Shown here in pieces: positions 1-12,684 of a stretch of 64,000 nucleotides of DNA. Source of the stretch: Amaranthus tricolor. Lineage: Eukaryota > Streptophyta > Magnoliopsida > Caryophyllales > Amaranthaceae. Below the pieces are notes generated by a model that worked only from the letters and a program-made list of their open reading frames with translations, had not been told where the DNA came from and made no database searches. Location: assembly GCF_026212465.1 (NCBI RefSeq), contig NC_080049.1, positions 24,128,230 through 24,192,229 on the forward strand, written 5' to 3'. Within the stretch, counting starts at the first letter, position 1; the number at the start of each line of letters is the position of its first letter. Position numbers and translations under genes: made by a program.

Positions 1-47
1 ATTATTATTATTATTATTATTATTATTTATTATTATTATTATTATAT
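1..47. repeat. (ATT)n microsatellite
   Basis: ATT trinucleotide repeat with one imperfect unit at the very left edge of the window. It may continue outside the window. Confidence 0.9.
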
Positions 48-57
48 CTTAACTATT

Positions 58-320
58 ATTTCGGTCTCCGTTCTCTACTGTTCTACTCATTTAGAATATT
101 CCATTTTAAAGAGAGATGAGTTTGACTATGGTTTTTGAGAGATATAGAACATACAATATATTCATGTAAAATCTTATTACATTCGTCTTAATATATACTT
201 TATTATCATACATTTTTTATAATTTTTTATAATACGTAATTAAAAATATTGAGGTTTAAATTTTATTTTGAAAATTGTGGTCAAAGTAAACGAGAAGAAT
301 AAAAAAGAACGGAGGTAGTA
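58..320. mobile_element. Stowaway-like MITE, diverged
   Basis: The right end reads AACGGAGGTAGTA, and a matching but diverged inverted start (CTCCGTTCT) lies near position 67. The AT-rich interior and the CTCCGT-type termini resemble Tc1/mariner Stowaway MITEs, which have clearer copies at 27943 and 31835. The left boundary is approximate. Confidence 0.45.
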
Positions 321-522
321 TTATTTATCATCATTAACAAAAATATTACAATAAGATTAACTATATGAAACGAAATAAGATCAGATCAGATCAGCCCAAA
401 CTAGACTAAATCAGTTCTTAAAGATCCAGATAAGATCAAAAAGATTCAAATCAGATCAAACTAAATCAGATTAGATCAGACCTTAGTAAATTCATGTTGG
501 ATCAGACGAAGAGAGCATGCCC
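321..522. other. intergenic, GATCA-rich low complexity
   Basis: No coding potential was seen. Positions 378-485 hold many short GATCA/GATCAGA-like repeats of degenerate simple-sequence type. Confidence 0.5.
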
Positions 523-1841
523 TTAAGATGTCATGAGACAATACACTTGTGACTGCCAATGCTCCTTCACCAGCCGAAGCCTTTCTTCTCTCTCTGATGC
601 GTTTTTTCCGACTTATAGACTTTCAGCACAGCTCTAAGGATTCGAAAATAAAATGAACCATGATCAGTTTGGAAATACCTCTTGCTTAGCAGAAAGTTAA
701 GTTTTTCCAAGCGGATAGCATCACCATATACCCTAGACTGAATTAACATGGAAAACAAAAAGATATTAGTGTTCATGGATAAATTATTGGTTTATGATAT
801 TCATAAGTATTATATTCATTAGTATTCGTCATTCAAAACCAGTAATCAAACCAGTAATTAAATTGACATCAATTTTGAAGGAATCAAAAAGCCCACAACT
901 CATTGAATGGTTCTTGCTGTTAAACATCAGAGCTAATCCTCCAAAAAGAGTTGCATTTAATTCCATTGGATGCTTTACTTTTCCCCCTCAAATTGATTAG
1001 AAAAGACATGAGCTCATAGAACCAAGGAGATTGAAGAATCTCAATGTGCTTAGCCTGGGCTCCTGATTTGAAAGCTTGTCCTTTCGCACATTTATGAACC
1101 TTCTCAACAAAAAAATCACTTGTCTTAAAAAAATTTTATGCATGTAACATACTATTACTCCATGATCAAACTATCCAAAGTGATTAATGAGTAAGTACTA
1201 ATATGAATATACCTTGTCATACTTTTTCTGAATTTTCCTAAAGCCAATTGCATTAACAATTGCATAAATAAATGAGTAGGTCTTCGCTCTCTTTAGTTAA
1301 AAAACCATTGTGATTTTTTAACCTATTCCTTAAGCAGCCAAAGTATTTCCAAATGCGCCATGGGTATGAAAATGATGCATCAGGCAACTTTTGAGCCTCT
1401 TTACCAAAATTATCAACAACAGCTCATGACATTTCGTCAAGAGGGAAGGGAAGAAAATGTCATCACATAAGAAAATATAAAAGTTAAGATAACCAAAATA
1501 AAGATACTTCTTTAAGTTAGTATTCATTATTCAAAACTAAATCATCAATAGAAGCTAGTATACTCCTACATCACTTTTAATTTTTAAACAATTTTTGGCT
1601 TAAGAAAAAAAAATTCGAAGTATGAAATTTGCTTTTTTCTTAGAATTAAATGATAAAAGGTAAATTAAGAAATTCTTAGATCCTAATAATACATATGCTT
1701 CATGCTTAGTATTTTGTCTTCTATGCATGATAATTATTTTCTCATCAAGTAAAACATAATAACCCGTTCCTTGAGAAGACTGAAGAGCTTGCATAAGGAA
1801 TCATCTGATACCAAAAAAGATGTAAAAGGACAGTGTTTACT

Positions 1842-2156
1842 TACATTATGTTTGGATAATAATTTTGGAGAGAAAAGAAAGTAAAGGAATAAGGGAGGGG
1901 AGCGGAGGGAAAGGAGTAGATGAGAAATGAAAGGGAAGTAATTTTTGTTTATTTAAGAGGGAAAGGAAGGGAGATTAGAGTTTTCCCTTCAAATTTTCCA
2001 ACTTTTAAAATATTGATACCTTAACAAAAATCATTTATCTAATCCCTAGCTACAAATCCCTTCCCGCTTGCTTTGTTATCCATTCAAGAGATTCATCATC
2101 CCTCCAAATTCTTTCCCTTTTTTTTTCCTCCATTTTCTTCCTTCCAAACATTATGT
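1842..2156. mobile_element. MITE with ACATTATGTTTGGA termini
   Basis: Inverted termini ACATTATGTTTGGA and TCCAAACATTATGT differ by one base when paired. The interior has a purine-rich left half and a pyrimidine-rich right half. A related purine/pyrimidine element lies in intron 5 of the intact gene (about 19060-19415). Confidence 0.6.
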
Positions 2157-2649
2157 TAGTGTTACATTATCATTGCAAGGACTATAAGCATTTCAAATGA
2201 GCTTAGATGCTCTATTATAAGGACTTTTTTTAACTGATATCAAATGATTCACTCATCATCTCACGAATCATAAATTGAGAAAGGCGTATTATGATCAGTT
2301 TTGTTCAATTTTAAGTCATTTTGAAGAAATTGCAAATTCAAAAATCAAATTAGCTAGGTAATTATGCTATATTGATTTTACTTCATCTACCAGATGATTT
2401 CTAACATGGGTGTGATACTCTGATACTTCATTTTTGACTATAAATATGAATTTTTCATAATATTGACGAATCCGTACCCATGGCCTAGTAACAACTTTAG
2501 ATCACATTATTTACATTGGGTATGTATGGTTTCGACTACTTTAAAAATTTGCAATTCTTGAACCACTGAAAATACTTCAGTTTATGGCAGTATAATGGAT
2601 ATACCAAGCTTTTGTTGCAAACCATATGAGACAACTTATAAGTATATAG

Positions 2650-3310
2650 GAAAGTATAGGATGTTATAACATATATTTTCTATTTTTGTTACTGCTCTTC
2701 CTAATATTATGTTCTCTATTTTTGTATCTTAGGCATCTGTGCATTCAAGGCCTTTAGGGTTCTATTTAGAATTGTATATATCTCTTGTACATTGTTCTTT
2801 ACAAAGTAGCATAAAATCATTCTTCCCAAGCTTTCTATATATATGGTATTAGAGCCATAATATATTTTTCAAAAAGGTTTTTTGACCTCCATTTTTGTTC
2901 CCCATCTCGTTTTTTTCAATATGACTGGGGGAAGCAATAACATTAAGCCATCAATGCTTATTCACGATCCGTCTTCCTTATATTACCTTTATCCATCCTA
3001 AGGTTCCAGTATGTCCATCACCAAGTACACACTTACGAGAGAAAATTACGATGTTTGGTCCAAGGCAGTAATGAATGGTTTGAAAGGGAAATAAAGAAAT
3101 TTTTGTTACTGAAGATGTTAAATAACCAAATGAAAATGTTTTAATTAGAATTTTCAGCTTGAAAATCTAATAACTCAACAATTTGCTCTTAGTTTTTCAT
3201 ACAACCAGTCTTGTAGGACACAAACTTGCTTTTGAGATGTGGAATGACTTGAAAGAATGCTATGTTGTTATGAATGCGCGAAACTCAACACTCTCAAGAG
3301 ATAATTAAAT
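2650..3310 (+). mobile_element. truncated Ty1/copia: 5' LTR, PBS and gag start
   Basis: A primer-binding-site match TGGTATTAGAGCC at 2844-2856 (one change from the initiator-Met tRNA PBS TGGTATCAGAGCC) follows an LTR-like stretch that ends near 2842. A gag start at 2921 (MTGGSNN...) is followed by gag-like peptides such as LTRENYDVWSKAV and MWNDLKECY, broken by stops. Nothing of pol follows. This is a 5' fragment of a copia element; the LTR start is approximate. Confidence 0.65.
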
Positions 3311-4664
3311 GGAAATCCTAATTTTAAATACTCTCTATAATTCAGAGTTAATGTCTTATTTGCTTTTTACACGTTTATCAATACATCAATTCAATCCATG
3401 ATATCTCTAATTATGTATAACTGAAAACTATAAAAAAAATTGATATTTATAACCTTCACATTGAGACGAATCAAACAAGATCCAATCAGGACAGACGCAA
3501 GGACAAGCTGGGTCTATGCCCAGGGCCCAACAAAAACTACGCAAAAGTTATCTTTAGGAAGAATTGAACTTAAGACCTTATGTAATTAAGCTATGTAGTT
3601 AACCATTAGACTAAAATGATGCTTTCAATGATAATTATTACTTTATTTAGTAATTATAGAATTATAAATGCATGGTTATCAAACAAAAAGTGAATAACTT
3701 AGAGATTGAACTTGAATTAGTATTAACACTTCTTTTTTTTGTGCCTTTTACTTTTTCTATGGCTAATCCTCTAAATTTATTTATTTTTTATTTTTCAACA
3801 TATTATTTTTTTTTTGTAATGTACGTAGTACCTTTGTTTTTATTTGGTTGATTTTATGTTTGTTGGTTTTGAGCAAATTAAATTTGTAGGTGTTAAATAT
3901 TTTTTTCATTTTGTATGATATATAGAGTTCTTTGAATTTTATTGATTATTATGTGATTCTTTTGGAGTTGTAATAGCTCAATAAACATATTTGATATAAC
4001 TAGTGAATTCTTAGAAGATCATACTTATGATATTCAATATTATTCATTCCTTATTGATTGTCTATGTTTGAATCTTTTTTTGAGATTTTTGGTCAAAAGT
4101 GGACAATAAAAAGGAAACAAGGAAGTATATAAATGTATAATTTTCCTCCGCATAAGATTAAGGAGGATTTAAAGTCGTACATCCACAATTTTCAAATTCT
4201 AGGTCTACTTTTGATGTTGCAAATATCAGACGTGATAAAATTTTAGGATAATTATCTTGTCCTTGTTAATATAATGTAGTTCTTTTATTAAATTCACTTT
4301 CACTTTTCAATAATTAGTGATGGTTATTATTTTATTAATTCAGGCACTACTCTTGGTGATTTTGTATAAATCTTATTTGAATTTGTATATATTGGCGTGT
4401 AAAATTTTTTCCAACATTAATAAACTTTCTTTTTATTAATCTATATTTTGTATAAATCATATATTGGTGTGTAAAATTTTTTTTCAAAATATTATATTTT
4501 ATTTTCGCCCCCAATCCCTAAAATATCACTGTCGGCCTTAGATTTAACTTAAATTAAGAGTAAAATGTGAATAGTGTTCAAAAAATAAATGAAACATTAA
4601 CTCTGAATACGACTTCACAAGCTATATAGTTATAGTAAACACTATGCCTCTTAATTATCTCAGT

Positions 4665-4800
4665 CAGTCTCCTAAGAAATTGCCTCTCTAAGAGACGTCT
4701 CTCAAACCCATTCTGATCCATTAAAGCTTATTGCCTACTCTTACTCTACATTATTCTTTATAGGTCGACCCAATCAGAGCTCGCAAGAATTTGTGCACTT
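4665..4800. mobile_element. GAGAC/GTCTC-type MITE fragment
   Basis: It contains AAGAGACGTCTCTCAAACCC, then CATTAAAG and repeated TACT-CTACATTATTCTT words. The same order of motifs occurs at 48960-49215, so the two are fragments of one repeat family. Confidence 0.5.
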
Positions 4801-5001
4801 ATCTAGGGTATTGCCTAAAATCTAGAACTCATTTGTCCCCTTTCACTAACCTGCACAATCAACAGGGAAAACAGCATCATTTTTGGACTGAATACGACTC
4901 ATGCATTGATTGATGTGTTGCTTTAGCCTTCTATATCCAATCACTGGAAGTGTCTTCCCCAGTTGCTTCATGTAATTTTCATAGATCTTGCAGAATTTCA
5001 T

Positions 5002-7561
5002 GTTTCCTAGTAAACAGTAAACAAAGCAAACAATTTGTCTAGAGGAAATAGGTGCAAATTAATCGATACATTGATTATTGAGGTTTATAGGGAGCCCCTA
5101 ACATTAAAGCTACACTCAACACCCTCAACACATTTTAGCGGGGCAGACCAAAAATGTTGGAAACTCTATTTAATTTTGCAATATCTTTGAAAATAAGGCC
5201 TTTTATTATATCAAATTAAAAGATAAAAAAATTTTCATTTCAAGAAAAATAATTAAAAATAAAATGTATTGTAACGTCATATTCAAAAATTATTTCAATA
5301 TAATATACAAAAGAATTACTTAAAAAGTGTTGCTCGAAACCAAGTCTGGATAACACCTTTTAATATTTGAGACTTTTTATTTCTGAAGGCTTTAGGTGAT
5401 TGACTATCCTAAATGACCTTAGAAGCATTTACAAAGTATCTCCTCTAAGACTTGAAAGTAACAAAGCTGAATATTTCAACAAAAAAAGTACCCGCATTTA
5501 CAAATCTACTTCAAAGTTATTGAAACAGAGATTATTCTCTATTGCAATTTCTCCAACTAATTTGTTACTTCAAATTACATTATCAAATCAGGCAATTTAT
5601 CTAGGATCGGAAAGAAACTAAATTTATTAACATATTCAATATTTTGAAACGTTTAAGAAACGTGTGAAGAAACTTTCTAAACGTTTCGCCACAACAAAGG
5701 AACTAGGTAATATATATTCAAGTTGGAGGCCAAGTATGTAATAAAAAGTGAACTCTGAATTTTTGCCTCCCTTCTGTTTTGATTCAAGAATTCGGTGTTT
5801 TTTGCTACCTTGAACGATTTTAATTTGAGTAAAATTTTATAATATAAAAAGAAAATAGTCGATATATAATTCCTCCATCGTTATATTAGACATAATAAAA
5901 TTGTATATTTATAAAACTTATATTATTTACTGTGGCTAATACATAAGAACAAATATAATCAAGTGAAATCTTGCTTGAATCGTCTAATCGCATATTTTCA
6001 TACAGTGACGAAGCCAAGATTGTTGATTTAAGGGGATTAAATTATCGATATACTAGTAAATTATTTACTATATAAAAACTAGTTAAACTATGAAAATTTT
6101 AAATCATATAGACTGAAATAAACTTGAATCGTAGCAAAAATATTTGACAAATGAAGTTGAAACTTCTCTTTTGAAAAAAAAAAAACTAACTATTTTGGAC
6201 TTCATATTTTTGACTAGTAAGTCTCCAAAAAAAACATTATTAAAATTAAGATAGAAAAATGCAAACATTAAACATACACTAAAAAGGATAAATGTGAAAT
6301 TAAGAATGATTAAGAGTAATGACGGCATTATAATATTAATTTATTAGTATATAAAAAAAATAATAGTTAAAAATTAGGGTTTGATTACAAATGTGTTACT
6401 CCAACTATTGAGCTATATTAATTTTAGTAATATTTTTGCACTCTTTAAACTATATGTCATATTAGTAAGGGGGCCAAAACCAAAAATACAAAGGATCGCA
6501 TTTTCGGTAAAGGGGTCGGGCCTCCCTGGCCCCCATGTAGCTTTGCCCATGCTTTCATAATATCAAAATTTTGTAATTTTTAGTTAATTATAATTTAAGA
6601 TATAAATAATTAAAATTGCGCATTAAATTGCGTAAAAATCAAAATGTAACAAGTATAATAGAACAGTTAAAGGAATTAACCGAAAGAAAAACTTACAGAT
6701 TTTGTATAAAGAAAAAGAGAGGACGGTCAAGGAGGTTTCATTTTATTATAGTAGTATTATTCGATAAATTAGTTAGTTTAAACAGTTTATTATTATCAAT
6801 AAGTTAATTTTGATTAAGTTGCTCTTAGTATCGTGTTTAAAATCAGCTGCTCAAATTAATAGTTGGTTAAATCACTTACTCTAATTAACTACTAGTCATC
6901 AGTTATCAATAATTTGTCAAACACTCTAAAAGTTATTTTCTTTAGCTTTAATTAAAAAATTCATCAAATCTAGATATACAGAATGGTACTATATCCTTCA
7001 ATTTAAGGGTAATCATAAATATATATTTTATGAAAATCATGCTATACATTTCCTATGTCGAATAAAATTGGAATTTTTGGAAAAGTAAAGGGTTTAGAAG
7101 CTTATAATCATCACCCAACTCCCAAGAGGCCAAGACCATCAACTATAAATCACTCAAGCTCAGAAGCGCAAGTTGAATGTTGATGCCTTAGATAGACTTT
7201 TTACTATCGACCTAGCCAGGTTCATGTTCGCTGCCTTTGCCTTTTCCCTCTTCATGCAAGTTTGTTCACCTATTTCCTATCCCCACTCCCCAGACATAGT
7301 CATTATTAGGTCCACCTAACTCGAAATAACTGAATTATGATTAGTTAGGGTGATAATTTCAAACTTGAAATACATTTGTATAACCCATTAAATTTAACTA
7401 GGTTAATTCTGAATTAAGTTAATAAGTACAACCTAAACTTAATTCATTTAATATTTGTTTCATAGTAAATACAAAATAAACAAACCATAAACAAAAAGTT
7501 TAAAATTATGGCCTAAAAAATAAGATGTAGTCAATGTTAAAAATCCTTAAATGAAAACAAT
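5002..7561. other. degenerate upstream region of the pseudogene, no gene
   Basis: Patches match DNA upstream of the intact gene: about 5380-5830 to about 23285-23700, 6680-6760 to 23770-23830, and 6830-6980 to 24110-24270. Between them lies a hAT-like degenerate element (about 6004-6552). No open frame here has recognisable coding content. Confidence 0.6.
6004..6552. mobile_element. degenerate hAT-like non-autonomous element
   Basis: The left end CAGTGACGAAGCCAAGATT and right end GTAGCTTTGCCCATGC form a weak inverted pair of the kind seen in plant hAT MITEs. The interior is AT-rich with a GGCCCCC-rich 3' part. No transposase was seen. Confidence 0.4.
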
Positions 7562-8189
7562 AATTTAGGGGTGTCAAACAGATCTGGTTGGGTTAGCTTT
7601 AGGTTTAGTCATATGTAAATAGGTCAATAAACCCTTGACAACCTAACCGTTTAATTAAATGGGTCAAAAATTGAAACTCTAACCTAATCTGTAATAGGTC
7701 GATCCACCTACTAAAAACCTAATTAATCGATTTTTTTTTTGTTTGATTTTACTCGATTTTTTCAAGTCATTAGACTCATATATTTTAAATCATTTGACTC
7801 ACTTTTCCATTTCATTAGAATCTTTATAATTCAAAATTTAAAAGCTAAATACATAAACTGATACATTGCGATTCACATTTCACAGTAAATATGCTTTAAA
7901 ACTCAACTAGCATAATAAGATAATACTAACATACTAACATCATTGTATACGGATAGTTAGAGTCTAATTCAAAATTCAAAAGTAAACCAATCAAAGAAAA
8001 AAAAAATAATTGTTAAGTAACAACCAACATCCAAAATTATATCTTTAGTTTTTTCAAATCATAATCTAAAATATGGTGGTTGAGGAGGAGTTTAAGAGCT
8101 AAATTAATTTGGATGGAAAGTACTTGAGCTTAGACTTAAACTTTTACTCGGGCAAGACATGTCTTCATGAAGTTGTCTAGATGTTACGG

Positions 8190-8190
<1 letters not shown>

Positions 8191-8228
<38 letters not shown>
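8191..8228. repeat. (TA)n microsatellite
   Basis: Uninterrupted TA dinucleotide run. Confidence 0.95.
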
Positions 8229-8234
<6 letters not shown>

Positions 8235-8447
8235 AAGGATTTTAAAATAAGAAAAATGAGAAGTATTTTTGTTTAGTTACTATATATATAAAAAAGGATA
8301 TTATATTATAAATTAAGAATATTCTTCAAGTTTATGTCATAGTATCTTTTCTGTGTAACATAGTGACTTTTACATTTATATGTTTTTATCTAAAAGAAAT
8401 CAAGGGTGTAGAGTACTTCTTACGCTTCTCATTTTCAACACCCTTCT

Positions 8448-8868
8448 CATTGGATGCCTCACACGTGCGACCAAAAAAAATTACACTTGCCGAATTCAAG
8501 CCTTTAAAAATCAATTTCAAGACTTAAAAAGCCAAATCTAATACTTAAAACCCCTACTCTAAGCCTCAATCTTGCTTCTCTAGAGGCTTAATTTAATTTT
8601 TCAGTTATTGACTTCAACCTTTAAAACACTCATTTCACCACTTAAAATGTCAATTCTAACTCTTAAAAACCCTTTTCTAGCCCTTAATTTTATATTTTAC
8701 TTACCTACCTGAATAGTAAAATATTCACTTCAAGACTTAGAATGTCGTTTTGAATTTGTCAAATCAAAGACTTAAAATGCCTATTATAAGTTTCAAAATG
8801 TCCAATTTGAGTTTTAAAATGACAGAGTGGTCGCACATATGTGGCTGTCTCAAAAAAAATTTGTTGTA
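8448..8868. mobile_element. MITE, ACGTGCGACC-terminus family (copy 1)
   Basis: The left end has CACACGTGCGACC and the right end GGTCGCACATATGTGGC, which pair as inverted termini. The interior repeats phrases such as GACTTAAAATG and TTCTAACTCTTAAAA. The same element order recurs at 61441-61836, inside a transposase relic. Confidence 0.7.
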
Positions 8869-8991
8869 TATTCATGAAGTTGTCTAGGGTTTTTTTAATG
8901 GGTCTAGAGTTTTCGGTGATGGGCCTTTATTTGTTGGGCTCTATATTTTTTCCCTGTTAAAGTTATATAAAGTTTTAGGTCAAATATTAAA

Positions 8992-9459
8992 GGAAAAATT
9001 ATTTGGAATAATTCAATAAAGTTTTATTTGTTGGGCCTTTATAATTTTCTTACAATAATCCCACTTATTGATTAACCATGAATAATCCCATCTTTATGAG
9101 GTATTTTCCTAGAGTATACTTGGATAACCCAATGATTTGCTATAGTAGATAATTTACCTTAATAGTAAACTGAAAATTATTTTAAAACTAGAGAAAAATT
9201 TTGAAACTTTACATAAAAATTTCTGAATAATAAAAAAAAATCATTAAACTTTTTCAAACATTTTTTTAACATTTTATCGACATTTTATTTTAATTTATAT
9301 TTTTAAAAAAAAAATAAAACTTGCTATAGCAAGTCATCAGGTTACCGAGTTTACTCTAGGAAAATACCCCTGAAACTTGGGATTATTCATGGTTAATCAA
9401 TAGGTGGGAATATTGTAGGAAAATCATAAATAGATTGTATTATTTTAGGTAATTTTTCC
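8992..9459. mobile_element. Mutator-like MITE (GGAAAAATTA termini, 9-bp TSD), copy 1
   Basis: Ends GGAAAAATTA and TAATTTTTCC are inverted. Subterminal blocks TTGATTAACCATGAATAAT and ATTATTCATGGTTAATCAA are inverted as well. Flanks AATATTAAA (8983-8991) and AATATTAAT (9460-9468) match at 8 of 9 bases, consistent with a 9-bp target duplication as made by Mutator-like elements. Copy 2 is at 17124-17422. Confidence 0.75.
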
Positions 9460-9883
9460 AATATTAATTGGGTTAATATGAGGTAATATGGGTTTACTTG
9501 ACCTGAATTAACCCATATAATAAATGGGTTACACATGTTTTATTGAGTTTAAAATTTCAACCTGAACCTAACGCATTTAATAAACAGATGAAATTAAGTT
9601 GACCCATTTAATTGATCGGGTTACATATCTAAACCCAAACCTGCTAATTTTGGGTGGGTTTCAAATCAGGTTAGCAAGTCGATCAGCTTTTGTCAAGCTT
9701 ACTAAATACTCTAAACAGGTTAAGTGGGTCAAAATCAGGATGACCAGATCTGTTGCAAATCAATTCAGGATTGTTATTGTCAACCCAATTAACTAAACGG
9801 ATTAGGCTTTAGTCACAAGGTTTCTTACCTGTTATATATGACTCCAAACCAACACAATCTGATCTATTTGACAAACTTAATCA

Positions 9884-11298
9884 TTATTATATAATCTAGT
9901 TGTAGTTTATGCTATCCTTTTGACCTAAAACACCTTCTCCATTGACTATTCCAAACAACACAATCTACTATGTGGATTCAATCTCGCACTTTTGCTATAC
10001 TAATCTGTATTATTCATGGTAGCAGTGGTGAAGATTGACTCCGCCTCCAAGAGGCGACGACGCTTGGGGTGTGATCATAAAGGCCGTAGAATGAATGACT
10101 TCACAAACAAATATAATTCTTTTTATGTATGTTTGTCCTTAATCATAATTCATAAATAATCTAACAACTTTCTAGAGTTCACTAACCTAAGGCTAATCAA
10201 CACTAGTCATACTTAATTATGGAGTTTTATTAAAATGGATTTCCTTAAATAAATACACCCTATTAATTAATAATATTACTATCAATCTTTTTAAACCCTT
10301 TCCTTTTAAATCTTAATTCTAGGTGTTATGGTTGGATTGAAACGCAAGGTAGTTGGGTCATGAGGAAACATCAAGTCAAGTTTGAGTTGATTACAAATTA
10401 CAACACCTTGTTCTAACTTTTCAACCTAGGTATGGGTTAATAATATGTAGTTTTTGTAGGTCTAAGGTCTAAGCAATTTGTTATAGCTATATTAGGACAT
10501 TTAACTTTGCTATTCGGTCACATTTTTATTTGGACTTTTTTAACATTGGTAACGTCTTGGCAATCTCAAGTTCCAATTTACATTAAGTTTATACCAACTT
10601 GGTTTAGGTTTGTGTTCATGTTGTGCGAAATTTAAGTTTGGTCAATTTATTTTCTGCCAATTTGAGATCTGATCAATTAGGCGTGAGGTTTATATTAGGT
10701 CTCATTTGTAAAATGTTAATTAAGTTGATATCATGTGGATCGTGTCTAGGGATAGATTCTGATCAAATCTAGACCAAATCCGCTTGAACCCAAATTTGAT
10801 TTGTTAGCTGAGAATGGATCCAAATTCTACCAAAACTTGCAAATCTACAAAATCTAGGATTCAAATCTAGATGCATGTATGGATCTCACAATAAAACGAG
10901 TTTGTAATAACCACTTAAACATGTCTATATGAACATTTTTATGCATGCATGTACTTTGTGTGATTTGATTTATGTCATAATTTCCGAAACAACTCTAAAA
11001 ATATCATATTGTAATAGATTAATATCTATATTGCTACTTATGAAAATAATAGGGTTCTTACACTATTTATTTTTTATGTATTTCTTAATATTTTTTCATT
11101 ACGAGATAAAACTGAAATTCCCTACATGCTATATGCAAGAGAGAATGGAATCAAATCACGAAGTCTAGAAAATTAAACTGCAAATCAAAATTTGAAAATC
11201 TACAAATTTTACCTAGAGAAAAATTAAACTTTGTACCAACTTTATATATAGTGTATTTTTTTAAAATAAATGGGCTGATAAGTTTGCTTCATAAACAT
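9884..11298. other. intergenic, no gene seen
   Basis: AT-rich DNA. About 10540-11298 is homologous to about 24340-25050 (right part of the segmental duplication). No credible coding region was found. Confidence 0.5.
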
Positions 11299-11521
11299 TA
11301 ATGCAGATAGCCATACATATTTGGTTATCTCAAGGGTCTTTAAATCTTTTCCTTCTTTTTGGTATGCTTAGTTTGTTTTGCCAGTTGTATAGGCTGTATG
11401 CTTTGTCCCTTGTATATATAACCCTTGAGGGCTCTCTGAAATGACAAGCACAAAATTAGAGGCATGTACCTCTTTTTGATTCACATACCTGTGCAAATAA
11501 TAGAAGAATATTTTGTCATCA
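11299..11521 (+). repeat. 5' LTR of decayed copia
   Basis: It matches 16126-16349 and ends in TTTTGTCATCA. A TATATATAA box lies near 11414. The exact AACAT duplication implies that the LTR begins TAATG rather than the canonical TG three bases inward. Confidence 0.88.
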
Positions 11522-11689
11522 TAATATTAGAGCAGGAGCTCAACCAACCCATGAAATTCTGCTAAATCAGTACCTTTGCACTGCTGCAAGTTCGTTGCTC
11601 ACATTCCTCCTTTCATTCTTCCTGTCTATTCTAAACCTTTCATTTTCATCTCTTTCTCTTCTTTCTATTTCTTTTTTGTATAACAATGG

Positions 11690-12660
11690 CAGAAATAAAA
11701 AATCAAAACTAAAACAAAAAGAACCCAAATCAATACAGCCCATTATACCTTCATCCTTCTAATGGATCAACCATTGTGAGTGTGGAGAAGCTGCAAGGTG
11801 TGACTGATTATAGAGGATGGAGAAGGTGCATGGAAATAGCCCTATCTGTAAAAAGGAAGCCGATACTGGAGCAGTAAAGAAGGAAGAAAATGATGAAGCA
11901 AGGGCAGAAATGTGGAACACCTGCAATGACATGGTGATAGCATGGATATTGGGATCAGTAAGTGAAAGCATTAAAAAAGTCTATTATGTATTTTACTGTT
12001 GCTTCTGATATATGGAAACACCATGAAAGAAGATATTTGATAACTAATGGAGCAAGAAAATATCAGTTGAATAAAAATGTTTATGATGCAAAACAAAATA
12101 GCATGAATGTGAATGAATATTATACCTATATGCAAGGGATATGGGAAGAACTGGACTCATTAAATGTTTGGCCAGTTCTATCCATTGTGTCTGAAGAAAT
12201 GAAAATTTTCTTAGATGTGTTGAATAAACAAAGGGATGAGCAAAAATTGTTTCAGTTTCTCACCGGTTTGAATTAAACCTATAACACAAAAAGGAGCCAC
12301 ATACTGATGATGACTCCTCTCCCTAGAGTAGAATTGGTGTGTTCTATGATATAGCAAGAAGAGAGTCAAAGGGAAGTGTGCATGAGTGAAAAAAATGAAC
12401 CTGAGATTTCTGTCGTGTACAGTAGAGATCTAGATATGTGCAAAACATGTGGAATGAAAGGACATGCTAGTGATCTTTGTTTGACAGTTGTGGGGTATCC
12501 TAAATAGCATCCAAAACACAAAAATTATGGTGGAAACTTGAATGATAACAGAAGTAGAGAACAAGGGGGGAGATACAATAATAGGAGTGCTAGAGTGCAC
12601 TATAATAGAGGGGGCAAAGCTCAGCAGTATGGAGTAGGCAGTATGACAGCTGCTAATGCA
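11690..12660 (+). pseudogene. copia gag remnant
   Basis: Broken frames carry copia gag features: the peptide MVIAWILGSVSESI, then SDIWKHHERRY, then WEELDSLN, as in the UBN2/gag-polypeptide family. A CCHC zinc knuckle (C-x2-C-x4-H-x4-C, CKTCGMKGHASDLC) lies near 12438-12480. A frameshift near 11965-12005 and stops at about 12270 and 12505 interrupt it. Confidence 0.8.
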
Positions 12661-12684
12661 TAAGGGGACTTTGATGCTCAGTCC

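Larger units (their letters stand above)
1603..4835. other. insertion block inside intron 1 of the pseudogene
   Basis: Homology to intron 1 of the intact gene stops near 1602 and resumes near 4836, while the intact intron is only 176 bp. The block contains a MITE (1842-2156), a truncated copia (about 2650-3310) and AT-rich DNA (3311-4650) with poorly resolved transposon remnants. It ends in a GAGAC/GTCTC-type MITE fragment (about 4665-4800). Confidence 0.7.
523..5001 (-). pseudogene. SPX-RING (BAH1/NLA-like) pseudogene, RING exon missing
   Basis: This is a decayed paralogue of the intact gene at 18838-22183. Recognisable pieces, in gene order on the minus strand: exon 1 (5001-4851, 151 bp, same length as the intact copy, SPX start MKFCK); exon 2 (about 1467-1213) with several indels and a deleted acceptor region; exon 3 (about 1099-858); exon 5 (737-679, 59 bp, both splice sites kept); and a shortened exon 6 (about 600-523). 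The RING exon (exon 4) and its flanking introns are absent: sequence jumps from intron 4 directly into exon 3. About 3.2 kb of foreign DNA lies in intron 1. Frameshifts in exon 2 and the missing RING rule out a normal E3 ligase. A transcribed SPX-only remnant is conceivable but unsupported. Confidence 0.88.
7562..9883. mobile_element. long-TIR (foldback-like) element with nested MITEs
   Basis: The left arm starts GGGTGTCAAACAGATCTG. The right arm, read in reverse complement, starts TGTCAAATAGATCAGATTG. Similarity between the arms continues imperfectly for about 150 bp (shared words GTCATAT, CCTAATCCGTTTA). Two other MITEs (8448-8868 and 8992-9459) and a TA microsatellite lie inside. No transposase frame was seen. 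Boundaries are approximate. Confidence 0.45.

Noticed and set aside
378..485. GATCA-rich stretch as a CRISPR-like or regulatory array
   Set aside because: Units are short, irregular and lack spacers. It is simple degenerate repeat in a plant genome.
9599..9796. 65-codon frame as a gene
   Set aside because: It lies in the right arm of the long-TIR element and reads GGGTTA/ACCCAA-type degenerate repeat.
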